Shown one piece after another: positions 1 to 12,100 of a DNA stretch of 64,000 nt (positions within the stretch are counted from its first letter, which is position 1; the number at the start of each line of letters is the position of its first letter). The position numbers were made by a program, and so were the translations under genes. The stretch is from Isoetes taiwanensis (lineage: Eukaryota > Streptophyta > Lycopodiopsida > Isoetales > Isoetaceae), in assembly GCA_021234155.1 (NCBI GenBank), contig JAJEKV010000040.1:4367229-4431228 (forward strand). The letters run 5' to 3'. A model generated the notes under the pieces. The model had not been told where the DNA came from, ran no database searches, and saw only the letters and a list, made by a program, of their open reading frames with translations.

Positions 1-1497
1 TTAAGCTTGATGGTAACGCCCCTTGAAAATTGTTTCCATAAAGTCTCCTAGACAAAAAGTTACAAGATGCAACTTATTTATATACAAGGTGCATGCAAAA
101 TTCGTCACACAGGACCACCACACTACACACTTACAGCTCTTTAAGCTTAACCATATTTGTAAACACATCTGGAATAGAACCGTTAAAGTTGTTCCCATAT
201 CCATTCCTTCACAGAAACAAACATACAGTTACCTTAGGAATAATTTTCATACCCATTGCTTTATAAAGACAAAGCGCAAAGTTCTCATCTACATAACAAA
301 GCACATAATTTCAGAAACAGTCACACATAATACCATGCTCACTTTACCATATTTCTAGGTTTGTAAGGTTGGCCAGTTCAGCTGGAAGCTCTCCACCAAG
401 ACCACTGGAACCAAAATCCCTGAAGAGACAAAGTTATAGTGCCCTTATATCAGGTTTTCTACAGAACGACAAAAGAGATTGCTTTTCAAATCTTACAATT
501 CTTGTAACTTCTTCAGATTTCCAAGCTCTTTTGGTATAGAACCACTGAAGTTGTTTGTGCCCAAATATCTAGCACAGCAATTCAGATGTAATCATTAATT
601 ATGCAGTTAGGTGAGAAATCTATAAGTGCTACTTACAAGCCAGTCAAGTTAGTAAGGCTGCCAATTTGAGAAGGAAGCTGACCATTCAGGTTATTCCTCT
701 TGAGTGTTCTGTTTAAAGATGACAAAGATGTAACCATATTTCACAACAAAGTATCTTGAAATATAAAGTAGAAACAATCATCAACTCAATTCCACTTACA
801 AGTTTTTGAGGTTCTGCAGCTTTCCAATTTCTTCAGGAAGGCTTCCATATAGGACATTCTGTTGCAAGTTCCTTTAACAACCCAAAAAAGGTAAGTAAAA
901 AACTACAACACAAGAAATGCATCTTGAATTGCCTTACAGCTCTTGAAGGTACGTAAGGTTTCCAATTTGAGGAGGAATCTGAGCCGATATATGCAGGTTA
1001 GTTGCTTTCCTGGGACACAAGAAAATTAAGCCACTTAGCCTTAAAGCAATTACAGAAGAAGACTTTTAAATTGCTATGAAAACTTTTAAATAAACATTTG
1101 GCCGTAAGATTATGCTGATCCGTATACTATCAACTGTCCAAAAGGTCTGTTTTTGCAGGGATGCTAAGATTTGAAAGAATTATGCTGCTAAACTTACAGT
1201 TCGATAACATGACAGTTACTATCGCAACTAAAGCCGTTCTGTGTCTCCGCATTTTCATCAATGGAATTGTCAGCGCATGGATCCCCACTGAATTTCCAAG
1301 CTCGATTTAATGCTGAAGAGATTGCTTTCAAAGCAGCAACTACAAACGGAGAATAGAATCAGAACAAGTTATGGAGCAGATAATAAAAAAGCTTGCAGTT
1401 TTTTACCTTCATCACTGCTTATGTTGCAGTTACTTTGAGAGGTGGAGGTAATGAAGGCTGAAAGAAGCAGGAAGGTGAAGAAACTGGAGGCTGCCAT
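1..1497 (-). CDS. LRR-VIII receptor-like kinase, N-terminal part (runs off window)
   Basis: Nine exons are visible: 1497-1407, 1339-1198, 1009-938, 871-800, 708-637, 568-497, 419-348, 206-135 and 47-1 (partial). All have GT-AG borders. Exons 3-8 are exactly 72 bp and in the same phase, so each encodes one 24-residue LRR, the gene structure known for the LRR-VIII class. The start is the ATG giving MAASSFFTFLLLSAFITSTS, a typical signal peptide. Exon 2 encodes the N-terminal cap (AALKAISSALNRAW, DPCAD, two Cys). LRR exons end in motifs such as IGNLTYLQEL and IGSLTNLTGL. Malectin, transmembrane and kinase parts would lie beyond position 1. It is divergent from, and paralogous to, the complete gene at 9130-18852. 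Role by family: plasma-membrane receptor Ser/Thr kinase; the ligand is unknown. Confidence 0.9.
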
Positions 1498-1499
1498 AG

Positions 1500-2480
1500 C
1501 CAGAAGCTTGGATTGGCATCAAAAACAAAATGGAGCTAATATAAGCACCAGATATATAAAGAAGCTACTCTGAAGCAAAGAATTGACCGCCATTCTGACA
1601 CTTGACACTGTTAGACTTGGACATACATGCCCGGCGGCCAATTATCTAAGAAACTAAAAAATACTAGAAACGTGCATTGGTTGCATTGGTTTGTACATTG
1701 TAAATTTTGTAAGTAATAGAGTGTCAGGCGCGAAGAGTTTATAATTTAGAAACATTAAGGAAAATATTATCTCTTGAGTATCTATTGAGAATAGAATATA
1801 GAATAGAATAAATTTTTTATCGTCCACGGAGACCGATTGGCCTATGGGCCGATTGGCAAGTCGCCCGTTGTAATTGACTCCATCTTTAAAACTAGTAACA
1901 TTGCCGCGTTGCCGGGCTTTTGCTCGAGCTTTCCTAACAGTGTGTTATGTTGGTATTTTAGTGTAGATGTTGTGGAAGTGGTATATAGAATGCTATTGTA
2001 AAATGAAATCTTGACTTGCCATGGTTGATTAGGTATGGTATATATGGTGGGCTTTAAAAATTGAATGGCTTGACTAATTGGACATTTCTTTGCTTAAGCA
2101 ATTATGGAGTGATGCATGCATATTTTAAATATGGCCGGTGGGAGATCATAGTAGAGATATTGTCTCAAGGCTGTGCCCAGGGTCTATTTATTAAGTTTTG
2201 CATGCAGTTGTTGAAACATAAGGCAATGGCCTATAGTGATGTTTGGGATCAAGTCCATTCAACACTTACCATTGGGTTCCTACAACGTATAAAACATTTA
2301 TAGATACCTTGAAGAAGGAACATCATCTATGTGAGTACAAAGTCATTTGATATGCATAACCTATTTGGATTAAAGAAATCACTATGAGCTATGAGGTGAT
2401 GTAGTACATTTGGATGCAAATCCATATTATGCAATGTAAAGCATGATAAAACTACTTAATTGTAAACTACTTATTTATAA
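1500..2480. other. Intergenic region upstream of the LRR kinase gene
   Basis: No convincing gene. It should contain the promoter of the minus-strand LRR kinase, but I cannot assign a TATA box with confidence. It includes one short LINE 3'-end fragment (listed separately). The remainder is AT-rich and without recognisable coding. Confidence 0.5.
1793..1870 (-). mobile_element. LINE 3'-end fragment with (AATAG)n tail
   Basis: A short copy of the 3' terminus shared with the LINE at 39656-42895. It has the signature TTTTTTATCGTCCACGGAG followed by a stretch containing ATTGGCCTATGGG, preceded by GAATAGAATA-type simple repeats that form the element's 3' tail when read on the minus strand. Severely 5'-truncated; no coding left. 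Confidence 0.65.
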
Positions 2481-2483
2481 ATT

Positions 2484-2712
2484 AGATAGATAGATAGATA
2501 GTAGTTTTAACGTCACGCCACTAGGCAGCATCCAACTGGACATGTGACCACACACCACACTACATTGCTTGGTTGGGCCCTGCCCCCAACCACACTACAT
2601 TGTGTCTGTTGGGATTTGACCCCCAACAGTACCGAGTGCGATTCTGGGCGGTCTCGAACTCGAGACCACATTGCTAAGGAACTAGTGTGTTACCACTAGA
2701 CCAAACGCCCAA
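2484..2712 (-). mobile_element. tRNA-derived SINE with (TATC)n tail
   Basis: Read on the minus strand, the head is tRNA-like: box A TGGTCTAGTGGT about 5 bp in, and box B within GGTCTCGAGTTCGAGACC. A unique body follows, ending GGATGCTGCC...GTGGCGTGACGTTAAAACTACTATC, then a TATC tandem tail at the low-coordinate end. The same 3' body and tail recur in plus orientation at 12184-12322, which establishes a repeat family. Pol III internal promoter boxes, tRNA head and simple-repeat tail are the SINE hallmarks. Confidence 0.75.
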
Positions 2713-2715
2713 ACT

Positions 2716-5700
2716 AGTGTGTTTCTACCTTGTGAATTCAAATAGAGGATGAAATGGTGGAAAAACTACACCGTTTACCTGATCTGTGGTGGGATCACAT
2801 ATAGAGTTTCTTCACATTCTCCAATTTTTTATTCGTATAACATTGGAAGCAAGAGTGGTTCACTTCATCATAGAAAACTGTTCTAACCTTAAATAATTTG
2901 GAGCGAGCATCATCATACAGAAATGTTCTTTTAACCTTAAGTAATTTGAGGCAAGCAAAATGCAAGGCTTATGCGTATTCCACCAAATATAAATACACTT
3001 GTATACAATATTATTGAGTTTTTCCATGATCAATACTATCTATTTTGCTCCAGCTTCTGCCCTGAAAAAGAAATCTCTCCCATGTTATCAGGTTCTCAGC
3101 AACAATTTATCCCATATAATCTTTCAAATTATGAGGATTACTCCTCCACATTCATTGTTTAACACTTGGAAAATCTCTAAATGTATTTGCAATAGAGTAA
3201 ATGCACAAACCTCTAAATGGATTTGCAACACGGTAAATTTATTATGTACATACCTAAGCAAATAAAACAGTTCACAAAGGATGCCCATTGGGTTCACAGA
3301 TTGCATGTTCCTTTAATTACGTACATACCTAAGGAATAAACATGAATCTTAAATTAATTGCAACCACATGACATGACATTCTCAGTTCCATTTCTGATAC
3401 AGTAGGTTGGGCTCGAAACCATTTTGACATGATAAATGAATTTCCATGCTCTATAGTATCTACAAATCATCATTGGAAATATAATACTGGGAGCCAGGCC
3501 TAAGCCATTTCTTCACACCCAAAGTACTAAATCGTCATAAGAAAAAGGTAATAGAAAGCCTTTGCATACCTATAAATCTCTTTTTCTGATGATATAGGGC
3601 ATTAGAACACAACCTGAATTCTAATGTTTACTTTTAAGTAGGCCATCACATAATTTAAATATATGAAGGGCATATGTTTTAGACCATCACATCACATATG
3701 TCATCTGCCAAAAGATGGAAAACCTCTCCCAAATAACAATGAGCGTTATGCTTTTCCAGGTGGAAAAAAGACTCATTAGCAAAACAATAAGATAAAAATG
3801 AGTTAGACTACTAATTTTGAGTCACAAATCCAGTTCTATCCAACCTTCATGTGTCTCTTCTTGTCTCTACAACTTGGATTCAACGCTTAAAATAGCATCT
3901 CAAAAGCTCTGAATTAGATAAAAGCTTACTTACATAACCTATATGGATAGAGAACTTGTACATTTTTTCTTGTTCATGTTTACATAAGAAAGTGTCGTGT
4001 TTAGATTAGGTAAGACTATCTTTATTTAGAAGGATCATATGCTGAGCTTTCCTATTCGATTTTTTGTAGTCATGATAGTTCAAACACCTGAGGTATCAAT
4101 CTGCATCCAGTTTCAAACACCCTAAACTCGGCCAAAATAGACGGATCTCCCAACTTTGATCGGTGCCAGTTGATACCAGAGATGTGGCATCGGCCTCCAC
4201 AATCCTCATTCCCATGTATGTTCCACTCTGGCCCGATCTTTCGAGCCTATAGCAAAATAAAATCATAGGGTGAGTGAGTCTTAGGAATAAATGTGAAGAA
4301 CTTTCTGCACAAAAAAGCACTCAACACATTGTTATGAATTGTTTAACACATGTTCTGCCATGGGTACTTCCTTATCATATTCGCTTCAAAAGGTGTCACG
4401 CTCAAAGTATACAACCATATAATAGGCCAGCTACTCAAAAATGATCTACATTTCCCTTTTAGTAGACTCACCACCTATTTTATGTGAACTCCATCATCCA
4501 ACACTCATTGCAGATTGCACCTTCATAATTATAAGCAACCAACTGCCTCAGTATAATCTACGTGAATTCAGAACAACAGGCATAATCGTTATGATAAATC
4601 CAAGGTAGCCATAATCTGATAAACAAAAGGGAATTTGGCAAACAAAGAATGTAATGTACCTGCATCGCTTTCAGCTCTAATAACTCCCAAAATTACAGAA
4701 CAACGCACTTGGTTTATAGATAAAGAAGGCAAAGACGATGAAGACAAAATTACCTGAAAAAGAAATTACCGGAGGTAAGCCATGAACTGGTAGTATATGA
4801 TCATAATCACATACCCAAACTTTATGTTTATTAAAACAAAGCAGATACAACGGTCCACATCCTCAAAGTGGTTGCAATATTGTAATCTTCACAAATTTAA
4901 TATGTTCACTGATTTTGCAGAAGAGCTAAAGCTGAAATACATATATGTGTTGTTATATTATAGGAAGGAAGGAAGGAAGGTATTTTTATCGTCCACGGAG
5001 ACAAATGTTTATTAGCAAAAATAAAGAAGACTTGGTGAACCTCCAAGACGAAAAATCGTCCATGCAAAAAGAAGATGTGCAGCTGCAGACTATCCCCTGC
5101 TTCTAGACCCAAGCCTTGAAGACTTAGGTGAATATCCAAGATGAAAAATAATCCATGCAAAAAAAAAAAAAACAGCTGTAGACAGTTCGCTGCTTCTAGA
5201 GCTTGGGCCTGATCTCCAACTGCAACCTGTGTGTGAAGGTGCATTTCTAACAAATGCATGGGTTGCAGATGTGCCATAATATTCCAAAGCTTAGACCCAT
5301 CTCCAATCTTGATAGATCAAATACCTCCAGTGATTGGTTCAGCATGCTCCAGCGTACCCTTTCTATTTTACCTATGTTAAATATGGACAATCTCAAATAA
5401 ACAACCCGCGTGGCTCTATATGCATGTTAATGAATTGGCAGGGGAATCAAAGTACGCTCACAAAATGTCAAGGCGGCTCCAAAGATGCTCTACAACTTGA
5501 AAGCATGTATACCTCAGCCCATAAAATGCATCTGCAATGTAATCTTGAGCCATACTTTCTCCCAAAATAGACTATAGCTTTGGGAATCTAGAAATCAATG
5601 AGCTAAGATGATATATCTCAGGTACAAAAAATTGCAGTAGGCACTCAAAATGGTTTGCTACATAAAACTCCTATCCACAAAGGGACAAGGACATTCTTAC

Positions 5701-5835
5701 CTCGAGGGTCGCATCTAATGAAGTGAATAGTGTTGCATTAGTTAGTTGCCCTCTAAAGAATTTGATTTTTGTATCACATATGCTCACCTTTTTTGAATGA
5801 CAACCCCAATTTTGAAAGGCTTATGTTAGCACTTA
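2716..5835. other. Intergenic, AT-rich; LINE end fragment and local duplication
   Basis: No complete gene seen. At 4962-5003 a GGAA tandem run abuts a short LINE 3'-end signature (TTTTTATCGTCCACGGAGAC). At 5026-5209 a stretch of about 92 bp is tandemly duplicated with divergence; both copies read GAAGACTT...CCATGCAAAA...CTGCTTCTAGA. A possible orphan exon at 4092-4246 is listed separately. The rest shows no recognisable signal. Confidence 0.4.
4092..4246 (-). pseudogene. Orphan exon-like fragment, unidentified
   Basis: On the minus strand an acceptor (TATAG) at 4247-4251 precedes an open stretch. In one frame it reads a Cys/Trp-rich peptide with GPEWNIHGNEDCGGRCHISG followed by INWHRSKLGDPS, a composition unlike random intergenic DNA. 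I do not recognise the family. No adjoining exons could be joined, so it is probably a relic or part of a decayed gene on this strand. Confidence 0.25.
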
Positions 5836-5838
5836 TAG

Positions 5839-6930
5839 AATAGAATAGAATAGACTTTTTATCGTCCACGGAGACCAATTGGCCTATGGGACCCAAACAA
5901 AAAGAGAGCAGCAAGATATTACTGTCAAGATTAAAAAACCCCGCCCGAAGGGTTTTCAAGGGAAAATTTTTAGTAGTAATAAGTATGTTGGTACACTGTA
6001 CAAATTGTATGGGACAATTCAATACTGTCCCGGAGGACACAACTGAGTCCGTGTATCCATAACCTCCTGGAGATACGACCCCAACAAGCCCACCGACGCC
6101 CTATTCAATAACCCATGCAACGGCTGGTCAGGCACAACTAACCAAACATACCGCGCTCGGATATGGGCAAAGGCTGGGCAGATCTGGAGGGCATGACATT
6201 CATCTTCAATGGCGCCCTGGTGGCAACACTAACAAAAGCCTATCCTCCGTGCTTCTCGAGTCCAATGCCTTGTCACAATACGGAGACGATGTGCACACGT
6301 GCGAATGGAAGCTATGAGTCTGCGCTTCTTCATGGGCAAATGGGTGTATAAGTACTGGTGTGGGCCTCTCATGAGCCTAGGATTGCCTTGTTGCTGATAA
6401 CGTGCCATCTTAACGTGTGTCAGAGCATTTGCATCCCAGAGCTTGCGAAGGAAACTAGCATCTAGGTACAGCTTTAGTGCATTGTGATCCTTCTTTGTCC
6501 GCACCTGTACGCATATGTTTGCCTGTACATTCCAACGTGAGAACCACTGAGCTTGCTTGTCCTTCCATCAGGCTTTGAGGCATTGGGGACCCATTGCTAC
6601 GGTCAAAGCAAAATCGAGCAAACGTGTATCACCCATAACGATCACCTAGAAGTAAATAATATGGCGTTCCAATGCAGGCCGTTGAAGGGGTAGAAAACCT
6701 GTCTCCTGGAGTAGGATCTGGTATGGAACTATGGGCCCGTGCCAAGAAGGCTTTCTGCATCTGCTCGAGATCATTCCAGGTGGTGAGGGATATCATCGGA
6801 CCCCACACTTTTGCCCGTACAGGAGAACCGGCTTGACCAAGGCCCCAAGCAGGTGTGACTCGTGGCTGCAGGCATACAACTCTGCCTCGATTGTAGATGG
6901 AATATCTCATCGTCACTTCTTAGTAATGAT
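5839..6930 (-). mobile_element. 5'-truncated LINE copy
   Basis: The 3' end (low coordinate) carries the ATAGA tandem tail and the TTTTTATCGTCCACGGAGACC signature at 5856-5890. The body is about 1.1 kb, colinear with the 3' third of the LINE at 39656-42895. On the minus strand, 6629-6916 encodes WGPMISLTTWNDLEQMQKAF, matching WGPVVSLATWNDLEQSVKSL at the end of the reverse transcriptase region of that LINE. Frames are broken, and homology stops near 6930, a 5' truncation typical of target-primed reverse transcription. Confidence 0.75.
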
Positions 6931-6949
6931 AAATCATTTTTAAAAGCAA

Positions 6950-9129
6950 TGTATATGAACCAAAAATTATATTTACAAAGAGAAATACGTTTATAAATGC
7001 CATTGACGCAACATGCAGAGGGTTAGAATGGAAGAAATGAATAAAACGCTGAAGGCTTACACGCATCAAGAATCCAAGATCTAGGAGCTTACACATGAAC
7101 TACTGCAAAGGCGTAACAATTACTTTCCATCTCTAAGAAGAAGCAGCTTCAGGAGAATGTTCATAACAGATAGATTTACATAATAATTGATTTGGAAAAA
7201 CCACGTCCAAGTACCACATCTCCTCTCTCATCACAAAGACATGGTTCCTTAAAGACATCGCTTACAAAGTCTGAACTACTGGCATCTCGGGTTGAAAAAG
7301 ATGCATGTATGATGGGCTTGGCTAATTCTGAGCATCAGTGGAAGAGGGATCTATTAGATTGGGTTCTGAAAGTTAATCCAAACTTCCATGACAATCAGAT
7401 GCAATAGAGAGAATTAAGTAGGTCCATACCATGCCACATTCCTGCATATGCAAGATGATTTGTCTGACTTCATGCTACTTCTAGAATTGAAGAAAATGTA
7501 ATTACCTGCAGTCCAAGACTCCAAGGCTCTGCATGTACACCATGTTACATCAAGCTATGTTGATGGGCTGTCTTTGTTAGTAGGAATATGAATAAAACTA
7601 ACCTTATGGAAATGTATCTTTGATGGGATCTAGTATGCTAAAGAAAGATCAAAGTTCCTTAACCATATCCATGTTGCCTTCTCTATGCTTACACTTCATC
7701 TCCATCTCTGGGTGTAATGGCCTGTAGATGCTCTGATAGTAGCCATTGAATCTCCCATCTGGCCAGGTTGCCAGAGTATAAGCTGCATCATATGAGGTCT
7801 TCACAGTTTCAAACACTGATGTACCTTCCTGCACAGAACACGTAGAGTATTAGGGCAGTTGTAGCAAACATATTAATGTGTTAGAAGTAGATGAGACTAA
7901 CATCTTAAATCTTCATAGATTTACTTGTGAGATTAGTTTGCAAAATCAAAATTATGCAGCTTAAGAATCATTCTACTACTATCGAGAATACATGCACTAA
8001 TGCTTTTAGTAAAATGGAGCATTTTACCTATCAGATTTTCACATATTAGATTGCCCATATGTTGTTTGAACTTAAAATCATTTAAGTCTCTAGACATATT
8101 TATATAGAGAAGAACATAATCAAATGAAAGGAAAAGGGGAAACGTTTACCTTGTCAAAAATGTGGCCACAGTTCTAAGATTCACCTGCCTTCACTCGACT
8201 TCAACCTTGCAGTTATACATTCAAAACATGAAATAAAGAGAAAAATCATGATTTTCAATGTAGATGTATATAAGTTGTTTCATAATGACGAAAAACAAAG
8301 AAACATTGTAACAAAGAGTATAATCTTGGGGCTGCTTCCTTCAAGTAGTAATGGGTACTATTAGACTACTAGGAATGAGTCCATCGTGGGAAATAGATCA
8401 AAAAGCTTTAAGCTGCGACAAAATGTACAACAAAAAGGGACAGGGACCATAAAAATTTATTTGAGAGTGGATGATAGAAGATGAAAGTCTAAACTCAAGC
8501 TCACAAATCTATACAAAAGAAAAAAAAAAAAAAGCAACCATCTCGAAGAAAAGTATCTCGAAGAAAAGTCACCTCTGCAAATCGAAATATCAAGCTGCTT
8601 TAGTTTCTTTGTACGTTATTCATATCTACAAATGACATAGGCAAAAGGCTGCTATCGGGAGTCTACAGATAAGACCCAAATAAAATAAGAGGTATTTTTA
8701 CATCCACACAGGAAGGAACACCCAGGATAAGGTGCACAAAATAAACATGTGAATTATTTCTTGCGTGTAACGCGTTGTCCAAAGAAGACACTTGTCCATG
8801 TGCTTATGCTGGGTTTACGTGGACTTCTCGTCCAAAGAAGACTTCTCGTCTGTGCTTAATCCAAAAAAAAAAAAGGGACCTTTGTAAAGTCCCGCATTCT
8901 GACGCAACAGAGTGCAACAGTTAACTTGTCTCGTTGTTTCCACTGTTAGCAACTGGCCGGCGGCAGGATATGGGGAGATATTTGAGTCCAATTGACCTGG
9001 ACAAAAGAAATTATTGGAGGTCAGTACTTTGTTTACTATATCTGCAACAATGCTTGTTTTCCTTGCTAGTGGTTTACCCCTGCTTTGCTTCTAGGAGCGC
9101 TCAAGGCCTGCTTCTCTGCCTTTCTTAAC
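6950..9129. other. Intergenic region upstream of the complete LRR kinase
   Basis: No complete gene. AT-rich, with two orphan exon-like pieces on the minus strand (7649-8190, listed separately). Just upstream of the kinase gene, 8770-8870 has short repeated words (GTCCAAAGAAGAC, CTTCTCGTC). No clear TATA box was found. Confidence 0.4.
7649..8190 (-). pseudogene. Two joinable orphan exons, unidentified protein
   Basis: On the minus strand a short exon ending at 8150 (donor GTAAAC) reads CGHIFDK. It joins in frame, across an intron with acceptor CTGTGCAG, to an exon at 7828-7649 reading EGTSVFETVKTSYDAAYTLA, then TWPDGRFNGYYQSIYRPLHP, and ending in a stop. Splice signals plus an open, compositionally balanced reading frame suggest real former coding sequence. 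I do not recognise the protein and found no start exon, so treat it as a fragment. Confidence 0.3.
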
Positions 9130-12100
9130 ATGGATATGCTATGTTTCTCTATGTACTCCGTCTTTTTCTTCATCCTCTGTTTCGCCTCACTGGCTCATGC
9201 TGCCACTTATACCACTGATTCAACAGAAGGTAACAAATAGCTTAGTCCTCTGATTCTAGACATTGCATGTTTTGACTTTAATTTTCTTTTTCAGTTAAAC
9301 TGCTGAAAATTTTTCATGACAAGATCGTTGGTAATGGCCCTGCCATTTGGAATTTTAGTGTTGATCCATGCAGTGGACTTGAGGGTTGGGGCAATTATCA
9401 GCCAGCAGAGGAGTTTAAGCCCGCCAGCGGTGTTGAATGCGAACTCCACAACGACACTAAGACTTACCGTATTAAGAGAATGTAATCACGTTATGAAGTC
9501 AGTATTAATGTATTTTATTTATGAAATTTAAGTGGTTAGTTTTCGTCCAAAGGTTGACAATGTCGATGCATAAAATAGTATATCAGGCATCTCGCAAGTT
9601 CTAAATGATCATATGTCCAGATCGCTTGTTTTGGCTAGTTAGAAAAATTTATTTGTTTCGGCTAGTTTAATGGAAGCTAGAGGATTTTATTTTCTTATTT
9701 CCACGTTAACAGGTTTATAAATACTGCAGTTCTATTGTCAGCATGAATGTTGCAGGTCAAATAGCACCAGAAATTGGGAATTTCACCTATCTTAAAGATA
9801 TGTAAGAAACTTTTGCATGTTTGATGGTTGCTGTTGTGATTGAAATGGTTAATTTAGCTCTTGCACTTTTTCAGAAATTTGGCACAGAATATGATTACTG
9901 GGTCCCTGCCAAAGGAAATTTTTAAACTCAACAGAACGCAATACCTGTGAGTAACTCTTGAAGTCTATGTTTAAGAGAGGTGTTTGTTGCTGATACCGAC
10001 AAAATATTTTGATACTTCTTATCAATCATTTCAATAGTTCGCTCGCGAGAAACAAGCTCTCTGGTACTATACCCCCTGAGATAGGGAATCTGTCTGCTAT
10101 AATAAGCATGTAAGTGTACACTTTCAGTACAGTTTTGCTTTCTAGAAGTGGCTTGTTAATATTCCATTCATTTGTTCTATTTTTGTCAGAGGTTTAAGCT
10201 CAAACAATTTTACTGGTACCTTACCCGAGGAAATGGGAAAGTTGTCGACCTTGAATGAAGTGTAAGATGAAAAGTTGCAGTCTGGTCAATAAAAGTACTC
10301 TTTACGTTGCCTGAAAGATAAGCAGTATGAATTCCACAATCTGTCTTCTATGATATCATAAATATTTTCTTTATGTGAAAATGGGCACAGTGGCTTGAAA
10401 TTGGGAAGCCATATATCTGTAACGTGTAACATCTGTGCACTTTTTTCATATGGTTTACTATCTAAAATGTGTTAAACATCCAACAGACAGCATTGCTAAA
10501 AGACTTCTTTTAGATCAAATTTCGTGCATGCTTTATAAAATTCAAATCGATGCTTTAGATTAAAGAATGAAAACTTATGATCTGCCTCTTGATTCTCAAC
10601 TTATTTAGTTTCTTTTTTTCCAGGTACTTTGATGACAATGGTTTTGAAGGAGCAATTCCTGCATCGTTTTCTCAGCTTACAAGTTTGAGAATCATGTGAG
10701 TAGAACTTAAATGATTGATAGAACAAAATTTAGTTTCAGTACATAATGCAGAATTGGACCAAATACCAACCAGTGACCAAGTAACAATGTCCATGAATGG
10801 TTAAATTTTATGCCACTATTTAACATATCGGAGGTAGCACATGAGGACGATATGCTATCTTACAATTCATAGCTTAGCTTTAGACTTTGAACATCTACAA
10901 TCAACTGCCTTGTAGCCATGATCATTGTAATTAACTTAATGCAGGAACTCCTATGATGTTCATTTAGAAGCAGACCCTACCATGCAATCATAGAGAGGTT
11001 GCCATCTGTATGTTATAGTACTCCCTTATTTGACCTCCATTTGCACCGTTTAACTCAAAACTATACTTGATCAGAAGACTTTCCCTAATACAGGCAAAGC
11101 AAAACATAAGCATGCTACCATATTCATAACTTGCTAAAGGATCTAGCTGTTTGAGGTCTCCTAAAGCCTCTGTCATATGCAAAGACACTGTTGCAGCATT
11201 TTGAAGTGTGAATCTGTTCCTACATAGAGCAGCACATAAAAAAGTAAGCAAGACTAGAGAAAACAGTTTGATGCAAACGCACATAACTTTGGGGAAAATC
11301 AAGAAGTTGGACTTTCTGTTTTAAATACCATAAAACTGATTTATGGAGAAGATATTATGTTGCAGCGAAGGTCACAATAACAAGCTGAATGGCTCAATTC
11401 CTGATATTTTTTCAAAATTGACGAATCTACATACTTTGTGAGTTATCAGATTTATACTCTATTATGATCAACAAGCAAAAGGCTACAACATTATTTTTTC
11501 TTATTGCTAGGTTTATCTATGGAAACATGTTTCAAGGTCAAATACCTCCAACTCTATGGAACGTGACAACTCTTAAATATGTGTGAGTGTTAGGAACAAA
11601 ACTCTCAACTCTTAAATATGTGTGAGTGTTAGGAACAAAATCTTAAATATGTGTGAGTGTTAGGAACAAAACTCTCGACAAAACTATGCCCCCTCAATGT
11701 AATACTCTAATGCAACAAATCCTCTAATGCAATACTTAATATGAGATCCCCTCGAGAGAAAGGAAAAATCTAGTTCAACCTTTAATAGGTCACCTAGTGA
11801 CTAATAGTACATGTGGCTTTGTGTGTGTTTTCACTTAGTGGACAACCGTGTTAGCACTAAACTCGTAAGCACACGTGTGGCTTAGTTTCCTATGCTATTT
11901 CATGACCATACCATGCTCTAACAATGCATCCCATGTTGCATTTTATATATAGTAACTATAAGCTATTCAAACTCATGTAGACTATATGGTATACATTCCA
12001 TCTTAGATGCCATTACCTAATGCTGAGATGATACCTAATTATAAAGCAACTTCCACTAGATTAGTACTAAATCCCTGAGTAGCTACCTGACTTTTATCAA

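Noticed and set aside
2640-2712. Functional tRNA gene on the minus strand
   Set aside because: Boxes A and B are present, but there is no acceptor-stem pairing, and a SINE body and simple-repeat tail follow.
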